Shown here piece by piece: positions 1 to 8,710 of a stretch of DNA of 36,188 nt (the stretch's first letter is position 1; every line of letters starts with the position of its first letter). The notes below the pieces were generated by a model that did no database searches, was not told where the DNA came from, and worked only from the letters and a program-made list of their open reading frames with translations. The stretch covers positions 1-36,188 of the forward strand of contig CAYFJE010000003.1 of assembly GCA_964343345.1 (NCBI GenBank). The letters run 5' to 3'. Made by a program: the position numbers and the translations under genes. This DNA is from UBA6624 sp964343345 [NCBI: uncultured bacterium]. GTDB taxonomy: Bacteria; UBP7; UBA6624.

Positions 1-56
1 ACGGCCTCTTCCTCAACCTCAGGCACGGCCTCTTCCTCAACCTCAGGCACCGCCTC
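1..56. repeat. 24-bp tandem repeat coding for Pro-Glu octapeptides
   Basis: Positions 1-24 and 25-48 are identical, and 49-56 begin a third, slightly changed copy. The unit is 8 codons, so the array stays in frame in the minus-strand gene (repeat AVPEVEEE). The repeat is clearly more GC-rich than the surrounding DNA. It may continue beyond the left edge. Confidence 0.85.
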
Positions 57-323
57 TTTTTTGATTTTTTCAAGTTGGACAAAGGTGTAACTTGCAGTTA
101 TGGAATCTTCAAATGCAATCAATTCTTCATTTATTTTTATTGATTTTAGAGTTACGGTTATCCCTTCATTTTCTTCGATTATCTCCCCTTGAAGAGAATA
201 AGAGGATTCAATCTTTTGCTCGTTGATGTTGAAGACAATATGGTCTTCAAAAACAAAAAACAATTTTTCTTGAACTTGGCAATTGAAGGCTTTGAAAAAA
301 GATATCAAAACAAGAAAGAACAT
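1..323 (-). CDS. Secreted/membrane-anchored protein with Pro-Glu repeats (5' part only)
   Basis: The minus-strand frame starts at an ATG at 323 and stays open to the window edge, so the C-terminus is missing. The first residues (MFFLVLISFFKAFNCQ) form a short hydrophobic segment like a signal peptide. No good lipobox precedes the Cys. About 70 residues of ordinary beta-rich sequence follow, then an acidic, proline-spaced repeat (unit AVPEVEEE) that reaches the window edge. Such Pro/Glu stretches are typical of extended periplasm-spanning linkers (TonB-like proteins, surface anchors), but I recognise no domain. An AGGAT sequence lies about 10 nt upstream of the ATG. The gene diverges from der. 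Function unknown. Confidence 0.6.
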   Translation of the reverse strand, partial: MFFLVLISFFKAFNCQVQEKLFFVFEDHIVFNINEQKIESSYSLQGEIIEENEGITVTLKSIKINEELIAFEDSITASYTFVQLEKIKKEAVPEVEEEAVPEVEEEA

Positions 324-498
324 AATAGGTATTATCCTAACAGAGAGAATTGTGATAAAATAGGGGTGAATATAAAAGTCTAAGAGAGGTAAAGGCTACT
401 TTGTACAACGAAAAAAGTGAAATGAAAAAAGTAAATATTGTTTATTCTTCCCAGAATTCTTTATGTGATTTTTGTCCCAAAGATTTTTATACAAGTCT
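324..498. other. Divergent intergenic region, minus-strand secreted gene / der
   Basis: This is one of the two longest gaps in the window (175 bp). It must hold the promoters for the two divergent genes, but I see no pair of good -35/-10 boxes and no clear Shine-Dalgarno before either possible der start. A 26-codon ORF from the ATG at 422 has no ribosome site and no recognisable content. I do not call it a gene. Confidence 0.4.
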
Positions 499-1821
499 GT
501 GACTAGGCCAAAACCCCTTGTGGCTCTTCTTGGAGTGCCAAATGTCGGGAAATCGACAATCGCTAACAAGCTTTCGAAAAACAGGAAATCAATTACGTCA
601 AGTGAGCCAGGAATTACACGAGATGCTGTTTTGCACAAAGTTCGCGGTGAAAAGTTCTGGATCATAGATGCACCGGGGTTTCAGGAAGGTGCAAAAACTG
701 AACTTGATAAAAAAATCTTTTCTTTGACTGAAAAGTTAAAAGATGAATGTGAGTTGTTCTTGCTTATTCTTGATGGGAAAAGAGCTGTTAGTTCTTATGA
801 AAAAAAACTGATAAAAAATTTAGAAATCTCAAATTTGAAATACATCATAGTTGTAAATAAGATTGATGATGAAAAGGTTAAGGTTGATTCTTGGAACAAC
901 ATAGGGTCTTTGCCTCTTGACCCCGTTTTCATTTCATCGCAAACGAATTACGGGCTTAAAGATTTGGTAAAAAAGATCAAGGGCTCTTTGCCAAAAGTTG
1001 AATTTGAAGATATTGACAGTTTTAAATCCGTGGGTATTTTTGGGAGACCTGGTGTTGGAAAATCTACACTTTTCAACAAGATAATGAAGAAAGAATTGAG
1101 TTTAACGAGTCATGAAAAAAATACGACAAGGGACATTGTCGAAGGTTTGTGGCATGAATGTAATTCCATTCTTGTAGATACTGGAGGGATGAACAAAAAA
1201 AGACCAAAGACAAACATAGAGGTTTACTCTAGAAGAAGGACTGTTTCTGCAATCAACAATGTCGATGTTGGTTTGGTTGTGGTTGATCCAGAAGAAGGGA
1301 TCACAAGGCAGGATTGCAGATTGATAGGTGAGTTGATCGAAGCGGGTTCGGCTTTGATTATCTTGGCAGGAAAGTCTGATTTGGGAATAGAAGTCAAAGA
1401 AGTTCCATCTTTCTGCAAGTTTGTCGAAATACACCATGTTTCTGGTTTGACTGGAGATGGCATCGATGAGCTTGGAACCATGGTGGGAGATTTAATGACA
1501 AGAAAATCTATTCAAATGCAAACGGCCACAATAAATAAAATTTTCCAAGATGTCACTGTGTCTTGGCCACAGACTGGAAATAGAGCTTGTAAGCATTTTT
1601 ATTCGGTACAAGTTGATACATCGCCACCAAAGATAAGATCTTTTGTTTCAGATGTCGAAAAGATTGATAGCAATCATACGAGATCTTTAGAAACGGGTTT
1701 GAGAAGATTTTTTCCGCTTTCAGGTGTTCCTGTAAAGTTTGAAATTTCAAACAGACCAAAAAAAGATTTTTCAATTAGAAAAGAAAATTTAAATAAAAAA
1801 GAAAAAATTAAAGGAGTTTAA
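499..1821 (+). CDS. der: Ribosome biogenesis GTPase Der (EngA)
   Basis: Der is a tandem-GTPase factor that matures the 50S subunit. From the GTG at 499 the protein has 440 residues, the family's usual size. The first GTPase domain begins at once with GVPNVGKST (P-loop), then DAPGF (G3) and NKID (G4). The second has GRPGVGKST, DTGG and a G4 variant, GKSD. A basic KH-like C-terminal domain ends in a Lys-rich tail. The start is uncertain: a TTG at 472 adds nine residues, but the family usually begins M-x-x-P just before the P-loop, which fits the GTG. Neither start has a visible Shine-Dalgarno. It is followed by pnp after 5 bp, so the two are probably co-transcribed. Confidence 0.93.
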   Translation: MTRPKPLVALLGVPNVGKSTIANKLSKNRKSITSSEPGITRDAVLHKVRGEKFWIIDAPGFQEGAKTELDKKIFSLTEKLKDECELFLLILDGKRAVSSYEKKLIKNLEISNLKYIIVVNKIDDEKVKVDSWNNIGSLPLDPVFISSQTNYGLKDLVKKIKGSLPKVEFEDIDSFKSVGIFGRPGVGKSTLFNKIMKKELSLTSHEKNTTRDIVEGLWHECNSILVDTGGMNKKRPKTNIEVYSRRRTVSAINNVDVGLVVVDPEEGITRQDCRLIGELIEAGSALIILAGKSDLGIEVKEVPSFCKFVEIHHVSGLTGDGIDELGTMVGDLMTRKSIQMQTATINKIFQDVTVSWPQTGNRACKHFYSVQVDTSPPKIRSFVSDVEKIDSNHTRSLETGLRRFFPLSGVPVKFEISNRPKKDFSIRKENLNKKEKIKGV

Positions 1822-1826
1822 ATATT

Positions 1827-3944
1827 ATGAAAATAAACAAAATGAAAAGAGTTGAATTTGAAGAAAAAATAACCTTCAATAACAAAGAGTTAAAAGTCAC
1901 AATGGGAAGGATTGCCCCTCAGGCGAATACCTCGATTGTGATTTCGTATGGAGATCAGCAAATTTTTGTTGCTGCAACCATGGGTCAAGAAAAAGATGTT
2001 GATTTTTTCCCATTAACTGTAGATTATGAGGAAAAATTTTATGCAATAGGCAAGATTCCAGGAAGTTTCTTCAGAAGGGAGGCAAGGCCTACGGAAAGAG
2101 CAATTTTGATTTCCAGGATTATTGATAGATCAATCAGGCCACTTTTTCCTTCAAGCATGAGAAGGGATGTACATGTGGTTATTACACCTTATGTGACTTC
2201 GGAAAACGAAAATACTTCATGGTTGGCTACACTGGGAGCATCGATTGCACTTGCTGCTAGCGATATTCCTTTTGCAGGAAACATGATGCCTGTTCATTTA
2301 GGAAAATCTGGTGAAGATTTTCACTTAACACCATCTTTTTCTGACGAGAAGAAGCAAGATATGGATTTGTTTGTTTCTTTCTATAACGAAAATGTAGTGA
2401 TGATTGAGCTTGATGGAAAACAAGCTCCCGAGGCAGATGTTCTAAAAGGTATAGATTTTGCTTATGAGCAAAGCCTTGTTCTTAAAGCTTTTGTAGATAA
2501 GGTAGTTTCAAAAATTGGAAAGAAGAAAGTTTCTGTTCCGGAATTAGAAACAAAAGAGTTCATCACTGGAAAGCAACTGGATGAATTCAAGAAAAATTAC
2601 ACAGAAATATACAAGGATAATTTAGAAAAGTCTGAATTTTCAGAAAAGGTTAATGTAATGAAAAAAGACCTTTTGGATTCTTTGAAGCTTGAAGAGCCTC
2701 AAGACGTTAAAGATTTTATGAATTCTTTCAATATTTTAGAGAAAAAGATTGTTAGAGAAAATGTTTTAAAAAACAATTTGAGAAGATGTTCAAGAAAGCC
2801 AGATGAATTAAGAGAGATTGATGCACAGGTTTCTTTAATAAATGGTGCACATGGAAGTTCGTTGTTTCAGAGAGGTGGAACACAAGTTGTTTCATTTTTG
2901 ACTCTTGGATCTCCAGGGGATAAGCAAAAGATTGACGATTTGTCAAACGTTGAAGAGAAAAGATTTATGCATCATTACAACTTCCCCCCTTATTCTGTTG
3001 GAGAGGCAGGCTGGATGAGAGGTCCTGGGAGGAGAGAGATAGGACATGGAGCACTTGTGGAAAAAGCTATATCAGCCGTTTTTCCTTCAGAAGAGAAATT
3101 TCCTTATACAGTCAGGGTAGTTTCCGAATGTACATCAAGTAACGGTTCAACATCAATGGGTTCTACATGCGCTGCAACTCTTGCATTGTTGGATGGCGGA
3201 GTTCCTTTAATTAACCCAGTTGCAGGTATATCTATAGGGCTTATGTCCGATGAGAAAAACCATGTTTTGTTAAGGGATATTGAAGGGATAGAAGATTTTT
3301 ATGGAGAGATGGATTTTAAGGTTGCTGGAACTGTTAACGGTATTACTGCTATCCAAGTGGATGTGAAGGGAGATGGAATCAAGAAGGATTTCATTCCGGA
3401 AATTTTAGATGAAGCGAAGGTTGTCAGGAATGCTTTAATCGATGTCATGGTTGAAGAAGCTGGAACTGAAAGGAAAGTTTCAGAAACTGCACCAAAGATA
3501 TTCCAAAAGAAAATTGGAAAAGCTGATGTATCAGTTTTGATAGGGCCTGGCGGAAAAATGATTAAATCTATACAGGCTGATTGCGAAGTGAAAATAGATA
3601 TAGACGATGAGTTTGATGACAAGAATGCTTTGGTAGTTGTCACGGCACCGAATTCTAAAGCTGGGGAAATGGCAAAAGAAAGAATCGACCTTCTTTTCAA
3701 AACCGCAAAGGCTGGAGAAATTTATGACGGAAAGGTGACTTCAATAAGAGAATTTGGATTATTTGTCAGCCTCTTTGGAAGAACTGAAGGTTTGTTGCAT
3801 ATTTCTGAAGTTGACAAGAAAGGAAAATCTGGCCGTTTAAGCGAAAAAGATTTGCTTTCTTTGTACAAAGTTGGAGAACCTATTAGCGTCAAGGTCAAAG
3901 AGATTAGGAGAGATGGAAAGGTTTCACTTGTTTTAAATAAATGA
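1827..3944 (+). CDS. pnp: Polyribonucleotide nucleotidyltransferase (PNPase)
   Basis: PNPase is the 3'-to-5' phosphorolytic exoribonuclease of the RNA degradosome. At 705 residues it is full length. The first RNase PH-like domain carries the conserved block FFRREARPTERAI and the arginine-rich stretch after it. The second core domain has the Gly/Ser-rich SNGSTSMGSTCAATLALLDG block. These are followed by a KH domain with its GxxG loop (IGPGGKMIKSI) and a C-terminal S1 domain (GxVTSIREFGLFVSL...EGLLHISE). The ATG at 1827 has AAGGAG upstream. A second ATG at 1842 is possible. The stop overlaps the purN start (ATGA). Confidence 0.97.
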   Translation: MKINKMKRVEFEEKITFNNKELKVTMGRIAPQANTSIVISYGDQQIFVAATMGQEKDVDFFPLTVDYEEKFYAIGKIPGSFFRREARPTERAILISRIIDRSIRPLFPSSMRRDVHVVITPYVTSENENTSWLATLGASIALAASDIPFAGNMMPVHLGKSGEDFHLTPSFSDEKKQDMDLFVSFYNENVVMIELDGKQAPEADVLKGIDFAYEQSLVLKAFVDKVVSKIGKKKVSVPELETKEFITGKQLDEFKKNYTEIYKDNLEKSEFSEKVNVMKKDLLDSLKLEEPQDVKDFMNSFNILEKKIVRENVLKNNLRRCSRKPDELREIDAQVSLINGAHGSSLFQRGGTQVVSFLTLGSPGDKQKIDDLSNVEEKRFMHHYNFPPYSVGEAGWMRGPGRREIGHGALVEKAISAVFPSEEKFPYTVRVVSECTSSNGSTSMGSTCAATLALLDGGVPLINPVAGISIGLMSDEKNHVLLRDIEGIEDFYGEMDFKVAGTVNGITAIQVDVKGDGIKKDFIPEILDEAKVVRNALIDVMVEEAGTERKVSETAPKIFQKKIGKADVSVLIGPGGKMIKSIQADCEVKIDIDDEFDDKNALVVVTAPNSKAGEMAKERIDLLFKTAKAGEIYDGKVTSIREFGLFVSLFGRTEGLLHISEVDKKGKSGRLSEKDLLSLYKVGEPISVKVKEIRRDGKVSLVLNK

Positions 3945-4528
3945 ATTTAGCTGTTTTCATATCTGGTAGAGGTTCTAATTTTTTATCACTTTTAAATGCT
4001 GAGAAAAGTGGTAATCTTGGATCAGCAACTATAAAGGTTTTAATCAGTAATAAAGAAAATGCATTAGGTATCAATTACGCAAAAGAAAACAACATTCCAG
4101 TTGTTATTGTTTCTGGACAAGATTGGGAAAATGATGTAATTTCTGCTATGAAAGAATACAAGATAAATTTAATTTGTTTAGCTGGATTCATGAGAATCGT
4201 GAGTTCGAAATTGATTAATTCAATGAAAGGGTGGATTATTAATATACATCCGAGTTTACTGCCTGCCTTTCCTGGTTTAAATGTTCATAAGAGAGTTTTA
4301 GATTCGGGTTTTCCTTATTCTGGCTGCACAGTTCATTGGGTTGATGAGGGTGTAGATACTGGTCCGATAATAGAGCAATCTGTAGTTCCTGTTTTGAAAG
4401 ATGATGATGAGTCTCTCTTATCTTCTAGAATCTTAAAAGAAGAACATAGACTCTATCCATCTGTTATCAGAAGGATTTCAGATGGTTGTTTTTCGCCAAA
4501 ATTTACGGAGGGTAATTCAAATGAGTAA
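3941..4528 (+). CDS. purN: Phosphoribosylglycinamide formyltransferase
   Basis: PurN transfers the formyl group from 10-formyl-THF to GAR in purine synthesis. The 195-residue protein has the N-terminal phosphate-binding loop (FISGRGSNF), the catalytic block INIHPSLLPAFPG (Asn and His of the N-x-H signature) and the later GCTVHWVDEGVDTGPI, which contains the catalytic Asp. Length is normal for the family. Its ATG overlaps the pnp stop by 4 bp, and its last 8 bp overlap the start of the aldehyde dehydrogenase, so translation is probably coupled. No other purine gene is nearby. Confidence 0.95.
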   Translation: MNLAVFISGRGSNFLSLLNAEKSGNLGSATIKVLISNKENALGINYAKENNIPVVIVSGQDWENDVISAMKEYKINLICLAGFMRIVSSKLINSMKGWIINIHPSLLPAFPGLNVHKRVLDSGFPYSGCTVHWVDEGVDTGPIIEQSVVPVLKDDDESLLSSRILKEEHRLYPSVIRRISDGCFSPKFTEGNSNE

Positions 4529-6041
4529 TGAAATAAGAAAAATATTAAAGACTTTGGAGATAGAGGATTTGAACTCAGCTGCTTATTGTGGTTATTGGAT
4601 AGATGGTAGCGGAGGTATTGTGGATTCTTTGAACCCTTCAGATGAATCATTGATATCAAAAGTCAAAACTTGTAATAATGAAGATTATCAGAAAGTTTTA
4701 GAGGAATGCTCCAAAGTTTTTGAAGATTGGAAAGTTTTGCCTGCTCCAACAAGGGGTGAATATGTAAGAAAAATTGGTCAGGAACTAAGAAAATACAAAA
4801 AAGAATTAGGAGCTTTGGTTTCTCTTGAAATGGGTAAGATTCGTGTTGAAGGAGAGGGAGAAGTTCAAGAGATGATCGATATGGCAGATTATGCTGTTGG
4901 GCTTTCTAGACAATTGTACGGATTGAATATTGCTAGTGAAAGGCCTGGTCATAGGTTGATGGAACAGTGGCACCCTCTTGGGCTTGTTGGAATTATTTCT
5001 GCTTTCAATTTCCCTGTTGCAGTTTGGAGTTGGAATGCATTTTTAGCTATGGTTTGTGGAGATGTTTGTCTTTGGAAACCAAGCATGCAAACTCCGTTAA
5101 CAGCAATTGCAACTACAAAAATTGCTGCTAGGGTTTTAGAGAAAGATGGCTTTGGTGCAGTTGTTAGTCTTCTTCTCGGCGACAGAAACAATGTTGGATC
5201 CCCGCTAGTATGTGACAAAAGAGTTCCTTTGATTAGTGCTACAGGGTCGACAGCAATGGGAAAAAAGGTTGCTGTTGATGTTGGAAAAAGATTGGGTTCA
5301 ACTATATTGGAACTAGGTGGAAATAATGCTATGTCAGTCATGAAATCAGCTGATGTTGAATTAGCATCAAGAGCTATTCTTTTTGGGGCTGTTGGAACTT
5401 CTGGTCAAAGATGTACAACAACTAGAAGAGTTTTTGTTCATGAGGACATTTATGAAGAACTTAAGAGCAAATTGATTTCTGGATATGGACAAGTAGAGAT
5501 AGGAAATCCTTTAGAGGGTAAGACTTTAATGGGACCTCTGGTTTCAGAATTTGCTGTTAAAGATTATTTAGATGCACTTGAAGAAATAAAAAAACAAGGC
5601 GGAAAGGTTATTGTTGGAGGAAGCGAAATCAATAAACGAGGTTATTTTGTTAAACCAACAATTGTTGAAGTTGAAGATCATCTTCCGATTATGTCCCATG
5701 AAGTTTTTGCTCCCATTCTTTATATGATGAAAATAAAGAATATTGATGAAGCAATTCATTTTAATAATTGTGTTCCTCAAGGGCTTTCTTCTTCAATAAT
5801 TACAGAGAACATGAAGGAAGCTGAAGCTTTCACATCCTGCTTTGGTTCTGATTGCGGTTTAGCAAATGTGAACACAGGAACTTCAGGAGCTGAAATCGGA
5901 GGTGCTTTTGGTGGTGAAAAGGAGACAGGGGGCGGGAGAGAAGCTGGTTCTGATTCTTGGAAAGCTTATATGAGAAGACAAACAAATACTATCAATTATT
6001 CAAAGGAACTTCCTTTAGCCCAAGGAATCGAGTTTGTATAA
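4521..6041 (+). CDS. ALDH7-family aldehyde dehydrogenase (aminoadipate-semialdehyde dehydrogenase type)
   Basis: This is an NAD(P)-dependent aldehyde dehydrogenase of the ALDH7/antiquitin (AmaB/Pcd) type, whose known members oxidise 2-aminoadipate 6-semialdehyde in lysine degradation. From the ATG at 4521 it has 506 residues, close to the family norm. The start is set by GGAGGG 8-13 nt upstream; the longer frame from 4482 lies inside purN. Visible signatures are FNFPVAVWSWN (with the oxyanion Asn), the general-base Glu264 in LELGG, the nucleophile Cys298 in GQRC, and the ALDH7-specific C-terminal block GGAFGGEKETGGGREAGSD. No lysine-degradation partner is present, so the substrate is inferred from the family only. 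Confidence 0.9.
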   Translation: MSNEIRKILKTLEIEDLNSAAYCGYWIDGSGGIVDSLNPSDESLISKVKTCNNEDYQKVLEECSKVFEDWKVLPAPTRGEYVRKIGQELRKYKKELGALVSLEMGKIRVEGEGEVQEMIDMADYAVGLSRQLYGLNIASERPGHRLMEQWHPLGLVGIISAFNFPVAVWSWNAFLAMVCGDVCLWKPSMQTPLTAIATTKIAARVLEKDGFGAVVSLLLGDRNNVGSPLVCDKRVPLISATGSTAMGKKVAVDVGKRLGSTILELGGNNAMSVMKSADVELASRAILFGAVGTSGQRCTTTRRVFVHEDIYEELKSKLISGYGQVEIGNPLEGKTLMGPLVSEFAVKDYLDALEEIKKQGGKVIVGGSEINKRGYFVKPTIVEVEDHLPIMSHEVFAPILYMMKIKNIDEAIHFNNCVPQGLSSSIITENMKEAEAFTSCFGSDCGLANVNTGTSGAEIGGAFGGEKETGGGREAGSDSWKAYMRRQTNTINYSKELPLAQGIEFV

Positions 6042-6085
6042 TCTTTTTTTCATCTATAATTAAGAAAATATTTGGAGGTAAAAAA

Positions 6086-6499
6086 ATGAAAAAAATTCTT
6101 ATTCTTGTTCTTTTACTAATCCCTTTTTCTTCTTGCAAGATGTTAAAGGGTAAATTAACAGGCACTATATCCGGAAAGGTTGAAGTTGTAAACGAAGATG
6201 GTTCAGTTGCCTTTATGTGTGGGTATTGTGGAGTTAGTGTTATGGACATGGACGGAAATGTTATTAGATATACACAATCTAATGACAGAGGTCTTTATTC
6301 TTATGAACCTACTGATCCAAATGCAAAAGGAAAACATAAGTTTCCTTGGCAGAAATATAAACTTGGTGTTAAACCCCCTTCGATGGGAATGGGAGGAAAA
6401 GAAGTTCCTTTCATGTACGAAATGGAACTTGATTTAAAGAAAGGTGCTGCAGTTGTTACTATAAAAGTTCCTAAATCAGCTTACGATGCGGCAAGATAG
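6086..6499 (+). CDS. Small lipoprotein, beta-sandwich-like, unknown function
   Basis: The 137-residue product starts at the ATG at 6086, with a strong GGAGG 8 nt upstream. The N-terminus is a short lipoprotein signal (lysines, a Leu/Ile core, then FSSC with the lipidation Cys). The mature part begins GTISGKVEVVNEDG, followed by a D-x-x-G-x-Y strand pattern (SNDRGLYSYEP). This resembles the carboxypeptidase-regulatory/transthyretin-like fold, although the match is by eye. A CGYC motif at its centre could bind metal or form a disulfide. A TATAAT at 6056-6061 could be the -10 of its own promoter, but I see no good -35. It sits just upstream of mreB with no obvious functional link. Confidence 0.75.
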   Translation: MKKILILVLLLIPFSSCKMLKGKLTGTISGKVEVVNEDGSVAFMCGYCGVSVMDMDGNVIRYTQSNDRGLYSYEPTDPNAKGKHKFPWQKYKLGVKPPSMGMGGKEVPFMYEMELDLKKGAAVVTIKVPKSAYDAAR

Positions 6500-6506
6500 G
6501 TTTTAA

Positions 6507-7550
6507 TTGGCAGGCTTTCAAGAATTTATATCAAAGATCTCTAGGAAGTTTTCTAGAGGTAGAGATTTTGCCATAGACCTTGGTACAAAAAATTTAATAA
6601 TTGCCGAATATGGCGTCGGTGTCGTCGTCAATGAACCTTCTGTTGTTGCGGTAGATGCAGCTTCAAGAGAGGTTCTAGCAGCTGGTGTCAAAGCTTCAAC
6701 AATGCTGGATAGGACAGGTTCTAATGTTGTTGCAAGGAGACCAATGAAAGAGGGGACCATAAATGATTTAGAGCTTGCAAAAAAAATGCTCCGTTATTTT
6801 ATGGAACAGGCGACTGATACAAGATTCAGAGCATTGTCCGCTCCTTCCAATTGGGCGGTTGTTGGTGTTCCGGTCGATACAGACGATGTTCATAAAAATG
6901 CATACAACGAGTTAGGTACTTATGCTGGTATAGCAGAACTTGGAACAGTGGACGAAGTTTATGCTGCTGCGATAGGTTCTGGATTACAGGTAATGGAGCC
7001 AAAAGGCCGAATGGTTGTTGATATAGGTGGAGGGACAACAGATATAGCAATAATTTCGAATGGAGCTATAGTTGTAAAGAAAAAAGTGAGAGTTGCTGGT
7101 GATTCTATGGATAGAGCTATAAGGGATTTTATAAGAAAGAACAAAGATCTTGATATCTCCTTAGCCCAAGCTGAAAGAATAAAGCAAGAGATTGGTGGGG
7201 CTATACCTTTAGAGGATCAAGAGCCAAAGGAAATAACTGGTCAAGATTTAAACAAAAGAAGGCCTTCAAAGAGAACCGTTACTTCTGACGACATTGTTGA
7301 GGCTCTAAAGGGCCCTGTGAATGAAATTATCAACAATATACTTGCAACACTTGAGCAAACACCTGCAGCATTGGCTGAAGATGTTTACAGGGATGGCGTG
7401 AATTTGGCTGGTGGAGGTTCTAAACTTAGAGGTTTAGATACAAGAGTTGAAGAGTTGACCGAATTGCCAGTAAACTGTGTAAAAGATCCTGATAATGCTG
7501 TTATCAAAGGTTTGGAACAGATAATGAATAACACTGTTGAATCTAGGTAG
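6507..7550 (+). CDS. mreB: Rod shape-determining actin homologue MreB
   Basis: MreB forms membrane-associated filaments that direct lateral wall synthesis. The product has 347 residues. The actin-fold phosphate loops are DLGTKN (phosphate 1; most MreBs have DLGTAN) and DIGGGTTDIA (phosphate 2). The adenosine motif is GGGSKLRGL. A short amphipathic, basic N-terminus (FQEFISKISRKF) fits the membrane-binding helix of Gram-negative MreB. The start is a TTG at 6507; the only upstream signal is a weak AGG. It begins 7 bp after the lipoprotein stop and leads a cluster with mreD-like and mrdA genes. Confidence 0.95.
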   Translation: MAGFQEFISKISRKFSRGRDFAIDLGTKNLIIAEYGVGVVVNEPSVVAVDAASREVLAAGVKASTMLDRTGSNVVARRPMKEGTINDLELAKKMLRYFMEQATDTRFRALSAPSNWAVVGVPVDTDDVHKNAYNELGTYAGIAELGTVDEVYAAAIGSGLQVMEPKGRMVVDIGGGTTDIAIISNGAIVVKKKVRVAGDSMDRAIRDFIRKNKDLDISLAQAERIKQEIGGAIPLEDQEPKEITGQDLNKRRPSKRTVTSDDIVEALKGPVNEIINNILATLEQTPAALAEDVYRDGVNLAGGGSKLRGLDTRVEELTELPVNCVKDPDNAVIKGLEQIMNNTVESR

Positions 7551-7568
7551 TCAGGGATAGTTTTCCAT

Positions 7569-8186
7569 TTGTTAACAGAGTTTAAAACCTTAAAAACATC
7601 ACAAAACAAAAGGAATTTTGATTATGTTTTTCTTACCTTATCTTGTTTTCTTGTCTTGTCTTATTTTTTTCATCCTTTTAAATTTTTATTTGATCCAATT
7701 TCTTCAATCAAATGGTTAAGAAGTGGGACATGTTTGCTTGCTGAAGAAGAAGTTTCTATGGAGTGTTCGTTTGGCAAGCCGCTCTTGATTAATAGTGGAG
7801 ATAATTTTAAAGGTTGGTTTTACACAAAAAAACGAATTGATAAAGAAAACAAATATTCAAAAATTTTAGTTTTAGATAAAAATACAAAGAAGGTGATTGG
7901 GGTTGCTAATAATGTTAACCCTTATTTAGTTTATGTGAATGGTTTAAAAAACGAAGACATTTCTATCGGGATTCATTCAGAAACTTTAGGCAAAACAGCT
8001 GTTACAAAAAGCAATAACCAAAATGTCTTCATTGAAAAGTCTGATTTGTTAAATTCTGTTTCAAATTGGTTCACAGTTGGAGACAGCAATGATCTACCTT
8101 GGGATTGGGAGGTTGGTAAAAATGAAGGAAATATTTTAAAGATTGAAAATTTTGATGCTTATGTGGTTCTAGTATGGAAAAAATAA
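7569..8186 (+). CDS. Single-pass membrane protein in the mreC position (possible divergent MreC)
   Basis: I do not recognise this 205-residue protein with certainty. It begins with a TTG at 7569 and has a basic cytoplasmic N-terminus, one membrane helix (about residues 21-36) and an extracytoplasmic domain. That topology and its place between mreB and mreD/mrdA are those of MreC. The end of the domain (NWFTVGDSNDLPWDWEVGKN) has some likeness to the GD-x-VxTSG...P-x-x-xVG strand region of MreC. However, the coiled coil that normally follows the membrane helix is missing and the protein is about 80 residues short. It overlaps the next gene by 13 bp. Function by position only. Confidence 0.6.
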   Translation: MLTEFKTLKTSQNKRNFDYVFLTLSCFLVLSYFFHPFKFLFDPISSIKWLRSGTCLLAEEEVSMECSFGKPLLINSGDNFKGWFYTKKRIDKENKYSKILVLDKNTKKVIGVANNVNPYLVYVNGLKNEDISIGIHSETLGKTAVTKSNNQNVFIEKSDLLNSVSNWFTVGDSNDLPWDWEVGKNEGNILKIENFDAYVVLVWKK

Positions 8187-8710
8187 GGTTTTTCTTTTTT
8201 GTTTTGTTTTTTTATTTTATTGAAGGTTATCCTTCTGATTTAAGTGTTTCTCCAGCCTTAAAAAGAAAGTCAGAAGGTTTGGCAAAAAGGAATTTAAGTA
8301 ATTGGTCCAATGAAGCGAAACTGACTTATTTCAATCAGGAATCGGATGAGAAAACGATCGCTATCGATGGTAATGGGTATTATTTGGGGAAGGTTAAGAA
8401 AGGAGATTTGGTGTTTCCAACAAAAAAAGAAGAATGGACGATTGCTTTTTTAGAAAGTACTTGGGAGCTTGTTGCTTTAGAGGGAAATGGATCTCAGAAG
8501 ATGAAAGTTTGGTTTGCTGTTGATAAAAAAAATATAAAAACTGGTGACAGATTGCTTTTTTCCTTCTCTGAAAATTCAGATTTTTTTTATATAGCTCAGA
8601 TTTTTTTAGACGAAGATGATTCAAGTATTTGGGCTTTTCCTCTTGGCAATACTTCTTCTGGAGACATTGAAATTATTTCAAGTGAGAAGCATTTTAAAAA
8701 TATTAAATGA
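8174..8710 (+). CDS. Exported protein of unknown function in the mre cluster
   Basis: This 178-residue product begins at an ATG inside the end of the preceding gene and ends in an ATGA overlap with the following one, so it belongs to the mre operon. Its N-terminus (MEKIRFFFFVLFFYFIEG) is a hydrophobic signal peptide or anchor. The rest looks soluble and beta-rich, with the stretches GNGYYLGKVKKGDLVFP and TGDRLLFSFSENSDFFYIAQIF. I find no motif that names a family. It could be a periplasmic partner of the elongation complex or could supply a beta domain missing from the preceding MreC-like protein. Both ideas are inference from position. Confidence 0.6.
   Translation: MEKIRFFFFVLFFYFIEGYPSDLSVSPALKRKSEGLAKRNLSNWSNEAKLTYFNQESDEKTIAIDGNGYYLGKVKKGDLVFPTKKEEWTIAFLESTWELVALEGNGSQKMKVWFAVDKKNIKTGDRLLFSFSENSDFFYIAQIFLDEDDSSIWAFPLGNTSSGDIEIISSEKHFKNIK

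Noticed and set aside
422-502. 26-codon ORF upstream of der as a leader peptide
   Set aside because: It has no ribosome-binding site, no regulatory codon run and no adjacent hairpin pair.
6198-6437. 79-codon overlapping plus-strand ORF in the small lipoprotein gene
   Set aside because: It is an alternate-frame shadow of a gene with a strong ribosome site and a lipoprotein signal. The ORF has no signal of its own.
7569-8710. Single frameshifted mreC gene split into two frames
   Set aside because: The second ORF has its own N-terminal signal-like segment and an ATG in a short overlap, as most other junctions in the window do. Two intact genes are more likely than one broken gene.
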